Origin: Bacteroidaceae bacterium
GTDB taxonomy: Bacteria; Bacteroidota; Bacteroidia; Bacteroidales; Bacteroidaceae
Length of the DNA stretch: 64,000 nt
Reading direction: 5' to 3'
Assembly: GCA_024684455.1 (NCBI GenBank)
Contig: JAIKWU010000036.1
Span: forward strand, 1-64,000
Part shown: in pieces, positions 20,864-29,585 of the stretch
Layout: each line of letters starts with the position of its first letter
Numbering within the stretch: the first letter of the stretch is position 1
Notes under the pieces: model-generated
Told to the model about the DNA's origin: nothing
Database searches by the model: none
What the model saw: the letters and a program-made list of their open reading frames with translations, nothing else
Program-made: the position numbers and the translations under genes

Positions 20864-22759
20864 CTATCGGACGCCGCTACCGCCGCCGCCGGAGAAGCCG
20901 CCACCGCCGCCGAAGGAGGAGTGACCGCCACCACCAGAGTAACGGCGCTCACGCTCTGCACGGGCTTCGCGTTCAAGTCGTGCCTGACGCTCAAAGGCTG
21001 TTTCGTAAGTGGACGAGTAGCGGATGGTGTCGTAGGTGGCAATGCTGAGGAGCGAGACGTAGGAGAAAGCGTCGGTCGCACCGCTGCTCTCTTCGAGGAA
21101 GCGGCGTGTGAGGCCGTCGAGAGCGGTGTAGTCGGGGCATATCTTCTTCATGCCTTCACGCACTTTCTTCGCCATGCCATAGAGGGCACCAAAGACGAGA
21201 TAGTCTTTCCACAACTTGACCTCGACCACTTCGCGTTCGCCGATGATGGAGAAGTCGTTGAGGTATTCCCAGAAGCCGAACACCTGACGGGCTTCTTCAG
21301 GCTTGGTATTCTTGAAGGCGAACTCCGAAGAGTAGCGGTTATCGACAGCCGACGAGAGTTTGCTGGCGAAGTCGCGGACCGAGAGCACGTTCTTCTCGTT
21401 CTGGATAAAGGTCTTCAGTTCGTCGGGCTGCAGCAGATGGTCGTCGCCAGCAGCCCTGTAGAGCAAGTCTTGCAGGCCACGTTCCATCTCTTCATCGTCA
21501 GCGGGAGAAGAGATAATGGAGTACTTTTTGCGTATGTACTCTTGGATGATACTCTTATCAGACGCCTTGAGTTCGACGTTGTCATTGGATGAAACGGCTA
21601 CTGGCTCTTGGATGCGGAAGAGTTCGCGCGTCTCGCCTTTCTCGTTCTGTTCCATGGCGATGTCGATGTTACCTTTGTAGAGCAGACGTAGCAGCAAGGC
21701 TTCGGTAAATTCCTTCGTGCCAAACGTCGTCTTCACGTCCAGCATACCGAGGGTGTTTTTGAGAATACGCTGCGAGCCGATGAGGTTTCCGCCGAGCGGC
21801 GGCTCACGGTAATAGGGCACTTCATCGACATTGCCGAGCACTTTCAGAATGAGTTTGCGCTTACGGCGACGCTCCAGCGGCTTGTGTAAGATGAGTTTCA
21901 GGATGGCAAACAAGGGCAAACCGATGAAGACGAGCAGGCCTATCGCGATGTAGAAGTAGTGTTCGAACACGGACTCGTCGTCACCTCCCATGAACGATGA
22001 TTTTGAACCTTCACCAGGGTCGTCCATCGTGTAGTCGCTGTCGATGAAGGCGCGTTCCTTCACACGACTCTCAAAGGTCTCGTCGTGTTTTACCTCAGGA
22101 GAGAACAGACCTTTCTTGAACTGCATCATCAGTACGACTTTATCCCCATTGTCCAGGGCCTGCGTGCTCTTGAGCAGCACCTTTCCGCTCTCACTGAACC
22201 ATGCATCACCGTGGTACTTGAAGTGCCAGATTCCAGCGTTTTCAGGACTGAGCACGATGGTGGTATCGGATGCCCAGAGTGCCAGTTGAACATATTCAGC
22301 AGGAGGGTTGGCGGCATCGTAGAAACAGTGGTTGAAACCGTCGTAGTCGGTGTAAGACTGTACGAGATTGTGAAGCACGTAGGAAGTGGTGAAGGTGTGT
22401 GGACCAGGTTCACCGAAGCCCCAGCAGAGTTCGAGCCCTTCCTCGGTAGTGTTGATACCACAGCGTCCCGCCTTCCATGCACGGCTCTGGTTGACATCCC
22501 AACCGACCAGTTGATAGTCGCCATAGATGCTGTCGCTCACCCCAAAGTCGCTGATGCGCATCTCGCGATCTTCCAGGCCGTTCATCTTCTCATAGACTTC
22601 CGTACCCTGGTCGGCAAGATACATCGTGCGGTCTTCCTCGACAACGGCATCGCCGTTAGGAAGCAGCAGCACGTAGATTTTCAGTTCAGACAGTTCATGC
22701 TGCGCATGCACGCCAATGGCTAAGCACAGCAACAGCAGAAACATGATTTTTCTTAACAT
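20864..22759 (-). CDS. DUF2207-domain membrane protein with Gly-rich tail
   Basis: Signal peptide, central TM segment, C-terminal YSGGGGHSSFGGGGGFSGGGGSG; adjacent to LemA. Confidence 0.75.
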   Translation of the reverse strand: MLRKIMFLLLLCLAIGVHAQHELSELKIYVLLLPNGDAVVEEDRTMYLADQGTEVYEKMNGLEDREMRISDFGVSDSIYGDYQLVGWDVNQSRAWKAGRCGINTTEEGLELCWGFGEPGPHTFTTSYVLHNLVQSYTDYDGFNHCFYDAANPPAEYVQLALWASDTTIVLSPENAGIWHFKYHGDAWFSESGKVLLKSTQALDNGDKVVLMMQFKKGLFSPEVKHDETFESRVKERAFIDSDYTMDDPGEGSKSSFMGGDDESVFEHYFYIAIGLLVFIGLPLFAILKLILHKPLERRRKRKLILKVLGNVDEVPYYREPPLGGNLIGSQRILKNTLGMLDVKTTFGTKEFTEALLLRLLYKGNIDIAMEQNEKGETRELFRIQEPVAVSSNDNVELKASDKSIIQEYIRKKYSIISSPADDEEMERGLQDLLYRAAGDDHLLQPDELKTFIQNEKNVLSVRDFASKLSSAVDNRYSSEFAFKNTKPEEARQVFGFWEYLNDFSIIGEREVVEVKLWKDYLVFGALYGMAKKVREGMKKICPDYTALDGLTRRFLEESSGATDAFSYVSLLSIATYDTIRYSSTYETAFERQARLEREARAERERRYSGGGGHSSFGGGGGFSGGGGSGVR

Positions 22760-22780
22760 GACTTCTGTTTTTTAGGAATG

Positions 22781-22862
22781 GAAACACAGATTGAACGGAT
22801 TTGACGGATAATTTGTCAATAACGAATTAAAAAATCCGTCAAATCCGTCAAATCCGTGTTTC
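22781..22862. repeat. Imperfect inverted repeat (ACGGATTTGACGGAT type)
   Basis: GAAACACAGATTGAACGGATTTGACGGAT (22781-22809) vs reverse complement of 22834-22862 GAAACACGGATTTGACGGATTTGACGGAT. Confidence 0.85.
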
Positions 22863-22893
22863 AAAAAACATAAATAAAAATGTTTCCGTTGTG

Positions 22894-23460
22894 TTATTCG
22901 CCAAACAGCACTGGTGCGTCGCGCTTCTCTTCCTTATCGACTTTCAGATACTCAAGCACGTCGAAGTGGAGCATACTGGCAACGAACGACGACGGCCACT
23001 GGCGCACATAGCGATTCATGCGCGTAGCCGAGTCGTTGTAGATCATACGGCTCATGCGCACATTTTCCTCGTAGCCGTTCACCGCGTTCATCGTCTTGGT
23101 GAAGAGGTCGTTAGCCTTCAGGTCGGGATAAGCCTCAGATACAGCCATCAGACGGCTCAGCACGCCGCTGAACTCATGCTGCTGTGCCTCGACGTCGGCG
23201 GCGGTCTTTACCTCCGAACCGCGACGAGCCTGGATGGTCTGGATGAGCGTCTCGCTCTCGTGCTTGGCATACTGCGATGCCGTGCGTGCCAGATTCAGCA
23301 GGGCGTCCCAACGCGAATTGAGTTGCACCTCAATCTGGCTCAGCGCGTTCTTTGCCTTCTCGTCCAGGTTGACGAGTTCTCGCTGTGTGTTCATGAACCA
23401 AATGCCGATGATGACTGCCAGTACCACCAGCACAATCAGTGAAATAAGTCCTGTTCCCAT
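22894..23460 (-). CDS. LemA family protein
   Basis: NTQRELVNLDEKAKNALSQIEVQLNSRWDALLNLARTASQYAKHE. Confidence 0.92.
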   Translation of the reverse strand: MGTGLISLIVLVVLAVIIGIWFMNTQRELVNLDEKAKNALSQIEVQLNSRWDALLNLARTASQYAKHESETLIQTIQARRGSEVKTAADVEAQQHEFSGVLSRLMAVSEAYPDLKANDLFTKTMNAVNGYEENVRMSRMIYNDSATRMNRYVRQWPSSFVASMLHFDVLEYLKVDKEEKRDAPVLFGE

Positions 23461-23563
23461 AGTTGTTTTATTTGTTTTGAGTGAAAAAATTTGCTTAACT
23501 TGGCAAAGATAAGGTTTGTCGGCCAAACTACAAAATAAAATGCGAAGTTTTTTGCCTATGTAT

Positions 23564-23641
23564 ATAAGTACTTGGAAAAACTACGCTAAGCACTTGGAAA
23601 AATCACGCCAAGCACTTGGCGTTTTCACGCTAAGCACTTGG
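23564..23641 (+). repeat. 22-bp periodic palindrome array R4 (4 units)
   Basis: Cores at 23564, 23586, 23608, 23630: ATAAGTACTTGG, CTAAGCACTTGG, CCAAGCACTTGG, CTAAGCACTTGG. Confidence 0.97.
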
Positions 23642-23658
23642 CGCGTCATTTTCATCAC

Positions 23659-25563
23659 CTAATTTTGGAGTTCGGACAATGCCTCGGAAGCCTGTTCCCA
23701 ACGCTCCATCGCCTCGTCGAGTTCCTTCTTCACAGAAGCGTGGCGGGTGAAGAGCGCAGCGTCGGCGGCACCTTCGGGTGTAGAAAGGCGTGCCTCCACG
23801 TCGGACAATTCCTGTTCCAGCCGCTCCACATCAGCCTCACAGTCACTGACAGCCTTTTCGGCACGTCGCAACTGACGCTGGCGGTCTTTCCAGGAAGGCC
23901 CTCCCCCTGACGCCTCCCGAGAAGGGAGGGGAGAAGAATGACCATCCAGACGGTGCGACCACTCCCCTCCCTCTACGGGAGAGGTCAGGGGGAAGGTCTG
24001 CTCCTTCACTCCCCCATCGGCAAATACATAAGTCTTGTCCACCAGCCCAGCGAGGAAGTCGCGGTCGTGGCTGACGATGATGGCGGTACCGTCGAACTGC
24101 TGGATGGCGTGTTTCAGCACGTCCTTCGACGCCATGTCGAGATGGTTGGTCGGCTCGTCGAGAATGAGCAGGTTGACGGGTTCGAGCAAGAGGCGTATCA
24201 TGGCCAGACGACTACGCTCACCGCCCGAAAGTACGCGGACGAACTTGTCGCTGGCCTCGCCGCCGAACATGAACGCACCGAGGATGTCGCGAATCTTCGT
24301 GCGGACGTCACCACGGGCAACACGGTCGATGGTGTCATAGACGGTGATGCTGCCGTCGAGCAGTTGTGCCTGATTCTGAGCGAAATAGCCTATCTGCACA
24401 CCCTGTGCAATCTTCAGGTTTCCCTCGAACGGAATTTCTCCCATGATACATTTGACGAGGGTCGTCTTGCCTTCGCCATTGTTGCCCATGAAGGCCACCT
24501 TCTCGCCGCGACGGATGCTGAGGTTGACGCCTGAGAACACCTGGTGTGCCCCATAACTCTTCGCCACGTCCTCACAGATGACGGGCCAGTCGCCACTGCG
24601 CTGGCAAGGCGGAAAGCGCAGGTGGAGGTGGGCATTGTCGATTTCGTCAATCTCGACGGGTACCATCTTTTCAAGCATCTTGATACGGCTCTGCACCTGG
24701 TTCGACTTGGTAGGTTTGTAGCGGAAACGCTCGATGAAGTCGCGGGCCTCGGCAATCTCGCGCTGCTGGTTTTCATAGGCGCGGATTTGTGTGGCACGCC
24801 GCTCTTCGCGCAACTTCACATAGTCGTCATATTTCACACGGTAGTCGTTGATGCGGCTGCACGAAATCTCGATCGTGCGGGTGGTGACGTTGTTGATGAA
24901 CGCGCGGTCGTGGCTGACAAGGATGACGGCATTGGCACGCTGCAGGATGAACTGCTCCAGCCAAAGAATCGAACCGATGTCGAGGTGGTTCGTCGGTTCG
25001 TCGAGCAGCAGGAGGTCAGGCTTTTGCAAGAGAAGTTTAGCCAGTTCGATGCGCATGCGCCAACCACCCGAAAACTCGCTGGTCGGACGGTGCAAGTCGT
25101 CGCGACGGAAGCCGAGGCCCGTGAGCGTGCGTTCGATTTCCGCCACACGGTTCTGTCCGCCCATCATGTCGTAGCGGTCCTGCTCGTGAGTCAGACGCTC
25201 GACCAGCGACATGTAGTCATCGGTCTCGTAGTCGGTACGCTCGGCCACCTCCTGCTGCAGACGTGCGATGCGCTCCTCCAGTTCCTTGACATGGGCAAAG
25301 GCCGTCTCAGCCTCCTCCATCAGCGTGCGTTCGTCGGCGAGCACCATCACCTGCGGCAGATAACCAATCGTGATGTCGCGCTGACGTGCCACTGTGCCTC
25401 GTGTCGGCAACTGCTCGCCTGCAATGATTTTAAGCAGGGTCGATTTGCCTGCCCCGTTCTTGCCGACCAAGGCAATACGGTCCTTCGGACTAACGACGAA
25501 CGACACATCTTGAAGCAGCGGTTGTGCTCCGAATTCCACGCTCAAGTTATCGATAGAGACCAT
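23659..25563 (-). CDS. ABC-F family ATP-binding protein
   Basis: MVSIDNLSVEFGAQPLLQDVSF; two Walker A/ABC signature sets; C-terminal coiled coil. Confidence 0.93.
   Translation of the reverse strand: MVSIDNLSVEFGAQPLLQDVSFVVSPKDRIALVGKNGAGKSTLLKIIAGEQLPTRGTVARQRDITIGYLPQVMVLADERTLMEEAETAFAHVKELEERIARLQQEVAERTDYETDDYMSLVERLTHEQDRYDMMGGQNRVAEIERTLTGLGFRRDDLHRPTSEFSGGWRMRIELAKLLLQKPDLLLLDEPTNHLDIGSILWLEQFILQRANAVILVSHDRAFINNVTTRTIEISCSRINDYRVKYDDYVKLREERRATQIRAYENQQREIAEARDFIERFRYKPTKSNQVQSRIKMLEKMVPVEIDEIDNAHLHLRFPPCQRSGDWPVICEDVAKSYGAHQVFSGVNLSIRRGEKVAFMGNNGEGKTTLVKCIMGEIPFEGNLKIAQGVQIGYFAQNQAQLLDGSITVYDTIDRVARGDVRTKIRDILGAFMFGGEASDKFVRVLSGGERSRLAMIRLLLEPVNLLILDEPTNHLDMASKDVLKHAIQQFDGTAIIVSHDRDFLAGLVDKTYVFADGGVKEQTFPLTSPVEGGEWSHRLDGHSSPLPSREASGGGPSWKDRQRQLRRAEKAVSDCEADVERLEQELSDVEARLSTPEGAADAALFTRHASVKKELDEAMERWEQASEALSELQN
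23898..23997. repeat. C/G-rich palindromic repeat inside ABC-F gene
   Basis: CCCTCCCCCTGACGCCTCCCGAGAAGGGAGGGGAG ... reverse complement of right half CCTTCCCCCTGACCTCTCCCGTAGAGGGAGGGGAG. Confidence 0.85.
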
Positions 25564-25668
25564 AGAATTTGTTAATTTTGTGCAAAGGTACGACAAATCT
25601 TTAAGATTATTATTCGTTGTATTAAAGAAAAAATCGTAAATTTGCCGATGAATCTAATCTGAATCACT

Positions 25669-27030
25669 ATGACAGACCCACACAAACACAGCTTGAGCCG
25701 CCGCGACTTTCTGCGGCGAATGGGCATCGGTGCCGGTTCGGCCGTGGCACTCATGGCGCTCGAGCCGCTCAACATCTTTGCCGACGAACCGAAACGTACC
25801 AAAGTCACGGGCCGCATGACCTACCGCATTCAGCATGGCTCGAAAGAACAGATTTCGTTGTTGGGCTTCGGTATGATGCGACTGCCCGACGACCAGGAAG
25901 CCGTCAACCGCATGGTCGACTATGCCATCGAACATGGTGTGAACTATTTCGACACGGCTCCTATGTACATGGGCGGACGGTCGGAAGAACTGATGGGTGA
26001 AGCCCTCCGTCGGCACAACCTTAAGAAAATCTACATGGCCACGAAGATGTCGAACCAGAACCAGCGGCTATGGACCTTTGAAGAGTCGAAGAAACTCTAC
26101 TACAAGTCGATGGAGCGGCTGCAGACCGACTACATCGACTACTACCTGCTGCACGGCATCGGCGGCGGCGGGATGGATGCTCTGCGCGGACGATTCATCG
26201 ACAACGGAGTGCTCGATTTCCTCATGCAGGAGCGCAAGGCGGGGCGCATCCGTCACCTCGGGTTCTCCTACCACGGCGACGTGAGCGTGTTCGACTATCT
26301 GCTCGACCATAACGACGAATACCACTGGGATTTTGTGCAAATTCAGATGAACTTCCTCGACTGGCGCCATGCCGGTAACCGAGGCCGCCGGCGTGGTGGC
26401 GATGCCGACGCCGAATACCTGTATAACAAACTGGAGAAGTTAGGCATCCAGTGTGTCATCATGGAACCGCTGCGTGGCGGTGCCTTCGGACGTATGGCAC
26501 CCGAACTGGCAGAGCAACTCACCAAGGTCCGCCCACAGGACAGCACGGCACGCTGGGCTTTCCGTTGGGTAGGAAGTTTCCCGAATGTGCTCACGACGCT
26601 GAGCGGCATGAACAACATGGATCACCTGAAGGAGAATGTCGAGACCTTCTCACCGCTCGAAACATGCACCGAGGCCGAGAATGCCCTGCTGGCCAGCGTG
26701 GCCGACCAGATGGCAGGCTACCCGACCATTCCCTGCACCACCTGCAGTTATTGTATGCCCTGCCCCTACGGCGTCAACATTCCCGCCAACTTTGCCTACC
26801 ACAACGATGCCGTCAACCAAGGAATCCTGCCGTTGCCTTCGCCCACAGACCCCAGTTTTGCAGAACGGAAACGGCGGTTCATCGACGGCTACAAGGTTGC
26901 ACTACCCGACCGCGACGCCTGGGCACTCTCATGCGAGGACTGCGAAGAGTGTCTGCCCAAGTGTCCGCAGCAAATCCGCATTCCCAACCAGATGGCACGC
27001 CTCGTGGAGATGACAATGCTCAAGTCATAG
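25669..27030 (+). CDS. Tat-exported aldo/keto reductase with 4Fe-4S motifs
   Basis: SRRDFLRRMGIGAGSAVALMAL; AKR core; CTTCSYCMPCPYGVNIP and CEDCEECLPKCP. Confidence 0.88.
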   Translation: MTDPHKHSLSRRDFLRRMGIGAGSAVALMALEPLNIFADEPKRTKVTGRMTYRIQHGSKEQISLLGFGMMRLPDDQEAVNRMVDYAIEHGVNYFDTAPMYMGGRSEELMGEALRRHNLKKIYMATKMSNQNQRLWTFEESKKLYYKSMERLQTDYIDYYLLHGIGGGGMDALRGRFIDNGVLDFLMQERKAGRIRHLGFSYHGDVSVFDYLLDHNDEYHWDFVQIQMNFLDWRHAGNRGRRRGGDADAEYLYNKLEKLGIQCVIMEPLRGGAFGRMAPELAEQLTKVRPQDSTARWAFRWVGSFPNVLTTLSGMNNMDHLKENVETFSPLETCTEAENALLASVADQMAGYPTIPCTTCSYCMPCPYGVNIPANFAYHNDAVNQGILPLPSPTDPSFAERKRRFIDGYKVALPDRDAWALSCEDCEECLPKCPQQIRIPNQMARLVEMTMLKS

Positions 27031-27060
27031 ACGGACGTTATCAGTGAGAAAGAGTATAAA

Positions 27061-27100
27061 ACAGGGGGAGCACAGATTTGTGCTCCCCCTGTTTGTTTGT
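27061..27100 (+). terminator. Intrinsic terminator
   Basis: ACAGGGGGAGCACA-GATT-TGTGCTCCCCCTGT followed by TTGTTTGT. Confidence 0.85.
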
Positions 27101-27121
27101 AGATATGCTAAAAACTGCACA

Positions 27122-27646
27122 TTACTGGTTCATCAGACGGCCTTCTCCCCACTTGATGTCGGGATAGGCAGCCTTTAGGTCCTGACAGGCCTTGTCGATG
27201 CTCGAACTGCCACTTGTGGCAAAGGGACAGACGGTCTTGCCTGCGAAGTCGTAGGTTTCAAGGAAGGTGTTGATAATGGTCGGTGCCGTGTACCACCAGA
27301 TGGGAAAACCTACATAGACCGTGTCATAGGGCGTAAGGTCGAGCGTCACCTGCTTGATGGCAGGACGCGACGAGAGGTCTTTCATCTCGAGTGTCGAGCG
27401 CGATGTGCTGTCGCGCCAGTCGAGGTCGGCGTCGGTGTAGGGTGTCTCCGGCTGGATTTCGAAAAGGTCGCCATCTACCTCCTTGGCAATACGCTCGGCT
27501 GCAGCCTTCGTGGTACCTGTGGCTGAAAAATACGCCACCAATGTCTTCTTCATGTCTTGGTTCTCCTGTTTTTTTGCTGATTGTGAGCAGGCTGTAAGAC
27601 AGATGCCCAGCACAACTGCCAGCATGATCGAAATACGTTTCATCAT
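27122..27646 (-). CDS. Flavodoxin, exported lipoprotein form
   Basis: Lipobox LGICLTAC; TLVAYFSATGTTKAAAERIA...VYVGFPIWWYTAPTIINTFLE. Confidence 0.85.
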   Translation of the reverse strand: MMKRISIMLAVVLGICLTACSQSAKKQENQDMKKTLVAYFSATGTTKAAAERIAKEVDGDLFEIQPETPYTDADLDWRDSTSRSTLEMKDLSSRPAIKQVTLDLTPYDTVYVGFPIWWYTAPTIINTFLETYDFAGKTVCPFATSGSSSIDKACQDLKAAYPDIKWGEGRLMNQ

Positions 27647-27833
27647 TTTGTGATTGAGGATTGAGAATTAGCAAAAAAATTATAATCTTACTGCAAATTT
27701 ACCGTTTTTTTTCATAACACATTCAACTGTAGCCGTTTTTTTGCCGACAAGCAAGAAAAACATGCCGAACAAGCAGAACCGTAACAGGTAAACGACAAAA
27801 TGGCACCGGCTGAAAAGGTACGGAAAGACAACG

Positions 27834-27911
27834 CCAAGTGCTTAACGTGAACACGCCAAGTGCTTGGCGTTATTTCTCCAAGTGCTTAGCGTCGTTTCGC
27901 CAAGCACTTGG
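27834..27911 (-). repeat. 22-bp periodic palindrome array R5 (4 units)
   Basis: Cores at 27834, 27856, 27878, 27900: CCAAGTGCTTAA, CCAAGTGCTTGG, CCAAGTGCTTAG, CCAAGCACTTGG. Confidence 0.97.
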
Positions 27912-27944
27912 AGGGGTGAATGTGCTGCCCCACGGACGAATAGA

Positions 27945-29471
27945 CTACAGTCCAATCATTGTGAGCGAATGGGCAGGAATGCTGACGGCACCGTCTCTCC
28001 CGACCTTGAGCACTTGCTCCTGAGGAACGACATGCTCGCGATTGCGGTCGTTGTAGTCGTCGGGCGACTGTCCGCTCAGCACGGTGGCACGCAACTGGCG
28101 GGGCTGCCGCTTACCGAGGCTGGCAAAGTCGAGCGTCAGCGGCTGTGCCTTGTCAGGGTCTTTGTTCACGACCGCAAGCACATAGTGGCTGCGCGTCTCA
28201 TCAGCCGTCAGCACGAGGTCGAAAACACCTGTCTGACGGTCGCCGTGGGTCAACTTGTCAAATTTACCTTCGACGGGGACGATGTTGGGTTGCAGCAGGT
28301 TCGTGTACATCCACAGCACATAATAGGTCGAGCGTTTCACCAGTCCGTCCTTATCGACACGGATGGCACCGCGCGTATTGACGATGGGCGAGAAACAGGC
28401 TATTTCTACCCAGTCGGCATGGCGCAGACAGGCATTGAGGAAACAGGCGGAGAAAAGCGCATCAGCCTGGGTGTATGTGGCGTTGATATCGTTCTTACGA
28501 CGCGCTTCAAGGTCAAAACCGCGGCGCAGGTCGCCGTGCCACGGATGGTGCCAGTTGCGCAGGTTCCACTCGTCGTAGGCAATCTTGATGCGTCCGTCGC
28601 CCAGCCCAGCCTCGTGCAGGATGTCGATGGTGCGGCAGATGTCTGCCTCTGGAGCATCGGTCTTCATCATGCAGTCGATGTAGGTCGCAGGATTGTTCAC
28701 ATGGAACAGCGGGTCCCAATAACCGTGGATGGAGATGTAGTCGAGATAGGGCGCAGCCGCACGCAGCAAAGGCATCGTCCAGCCAGGGTCGGAAGTGGCT
28801 GCGGCGAAGAGTTTGGCATCCTTCGTCACGCTCCGCATCAGTTTAGCCGACTCGCGCACCAGCGGTCCCCACTCCTGCACGGTGCGCGCACCGAGTTCGT
28901 GAGCACCCCAGTTCTCGTTTCCCACGCTCCAATACTTCACGTTGTAAGGTTCGGGATGGCCGTTGCGAGCACGGAGTCGTCCCCATTTACCGACATTCAG
29001 GTTGCAGTATTCCACCCAGTCGCTCATTTCCTCGGGCGTACCCGTTCCCGCATTGGTGCAGATGTATGGTTCGCAACCTACCTTGCGGCACCACTTGATG
29101 TACTCGTCGGTGCCAAAGGTGTTGGGATCTTCGACCGACCATGTCTTGTCGAACACGGGCTGACGCTCGGGACCTACGCCGTCGAGCCAGTGGTAGGTCG
29201 AAACGAAGCAGCCGCCAGGCCAGCGCACGATGGGCGTCTTGATGGCCCGTAGCGCCTCGATGACATCGGTGCGAAACCCGTCTTCGTCGCTCAGCGGCGA
29301 CCCTGGGTCGTAGATGCCGCCATAGATTTGATTGTCAAAATGTTCGATGAACTGTCCGAAAATCATCGGGTTGTACTTCACCATCGGAGCGTCACGGACA
29401 ACGCTCACAGTGTTCTGGGCCGTAGCCAACAGGGGTGTCAGGCACAGGCCCAACAACATTTTCTTCCACAT
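27945..29471 (-). CDS. GH51 alpha-L-arabinofuranosidase
   Basis: MIFGQFIEHFDNQIYGGIYDPGSPLSDEDGFRTDVIEALRAIKTPIVRWPGGCF; KYWSVGNENWG. Confidence 0.92.
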   Translation of the reverse strand: MWKKMLLGLCLTPLLATAQNTVSVVRDAPMVKYNPMIFGQFIEHFDNQIYGGIYDPGSPLSDEDGFRTDVIEALRAIKTPIVRWPGGCFVSTYHWLDGVGPERQPVFDKTWSVEDPNTFGTDEYIKWCRKVGCEPYICTNAGTGTPEEMSDWVEYCNLNVGKWGRLRARNGHPEPYNVKYWSVGNENWGAHELGARTVQEWGPLVRESAKLMRSVTKDAKLFAAATSDPGWTMPLLRAAAPYLDYISIHGYWDPLFHVNNPATYIDCMMKTDAPEADICRTIDILHEAGLGDGRIKIAYDEWNLRNWHHPWHGDLRRGFDLEARRKNDINATYTQADALFSACFLNACLRHADWVEIACFSPIVNTRGAIRVDKDGLVKRSTYYVLWMYTNLLQPNIVPVEGKFDKLTHGDRQTGVFDLVLTADETRSHYVLAVVNKDPDKAQPLTLDFASLGKRQPRQLRATVLSGQSPDDYNDRNREHVVPQEQVLKVGRDGAVSIPAHSLTMIGL

Positions 29472-29585
29472 AATTTTCTGATAATGCTTTGTCTATAAGT
29501 TTTACGGCGGCAAAGTTACGTCATTTCCTTGAGAAACCCGTTTAGAAATTTCTCAAATTCTATAAAAATATGCGCATTGTGCGGT

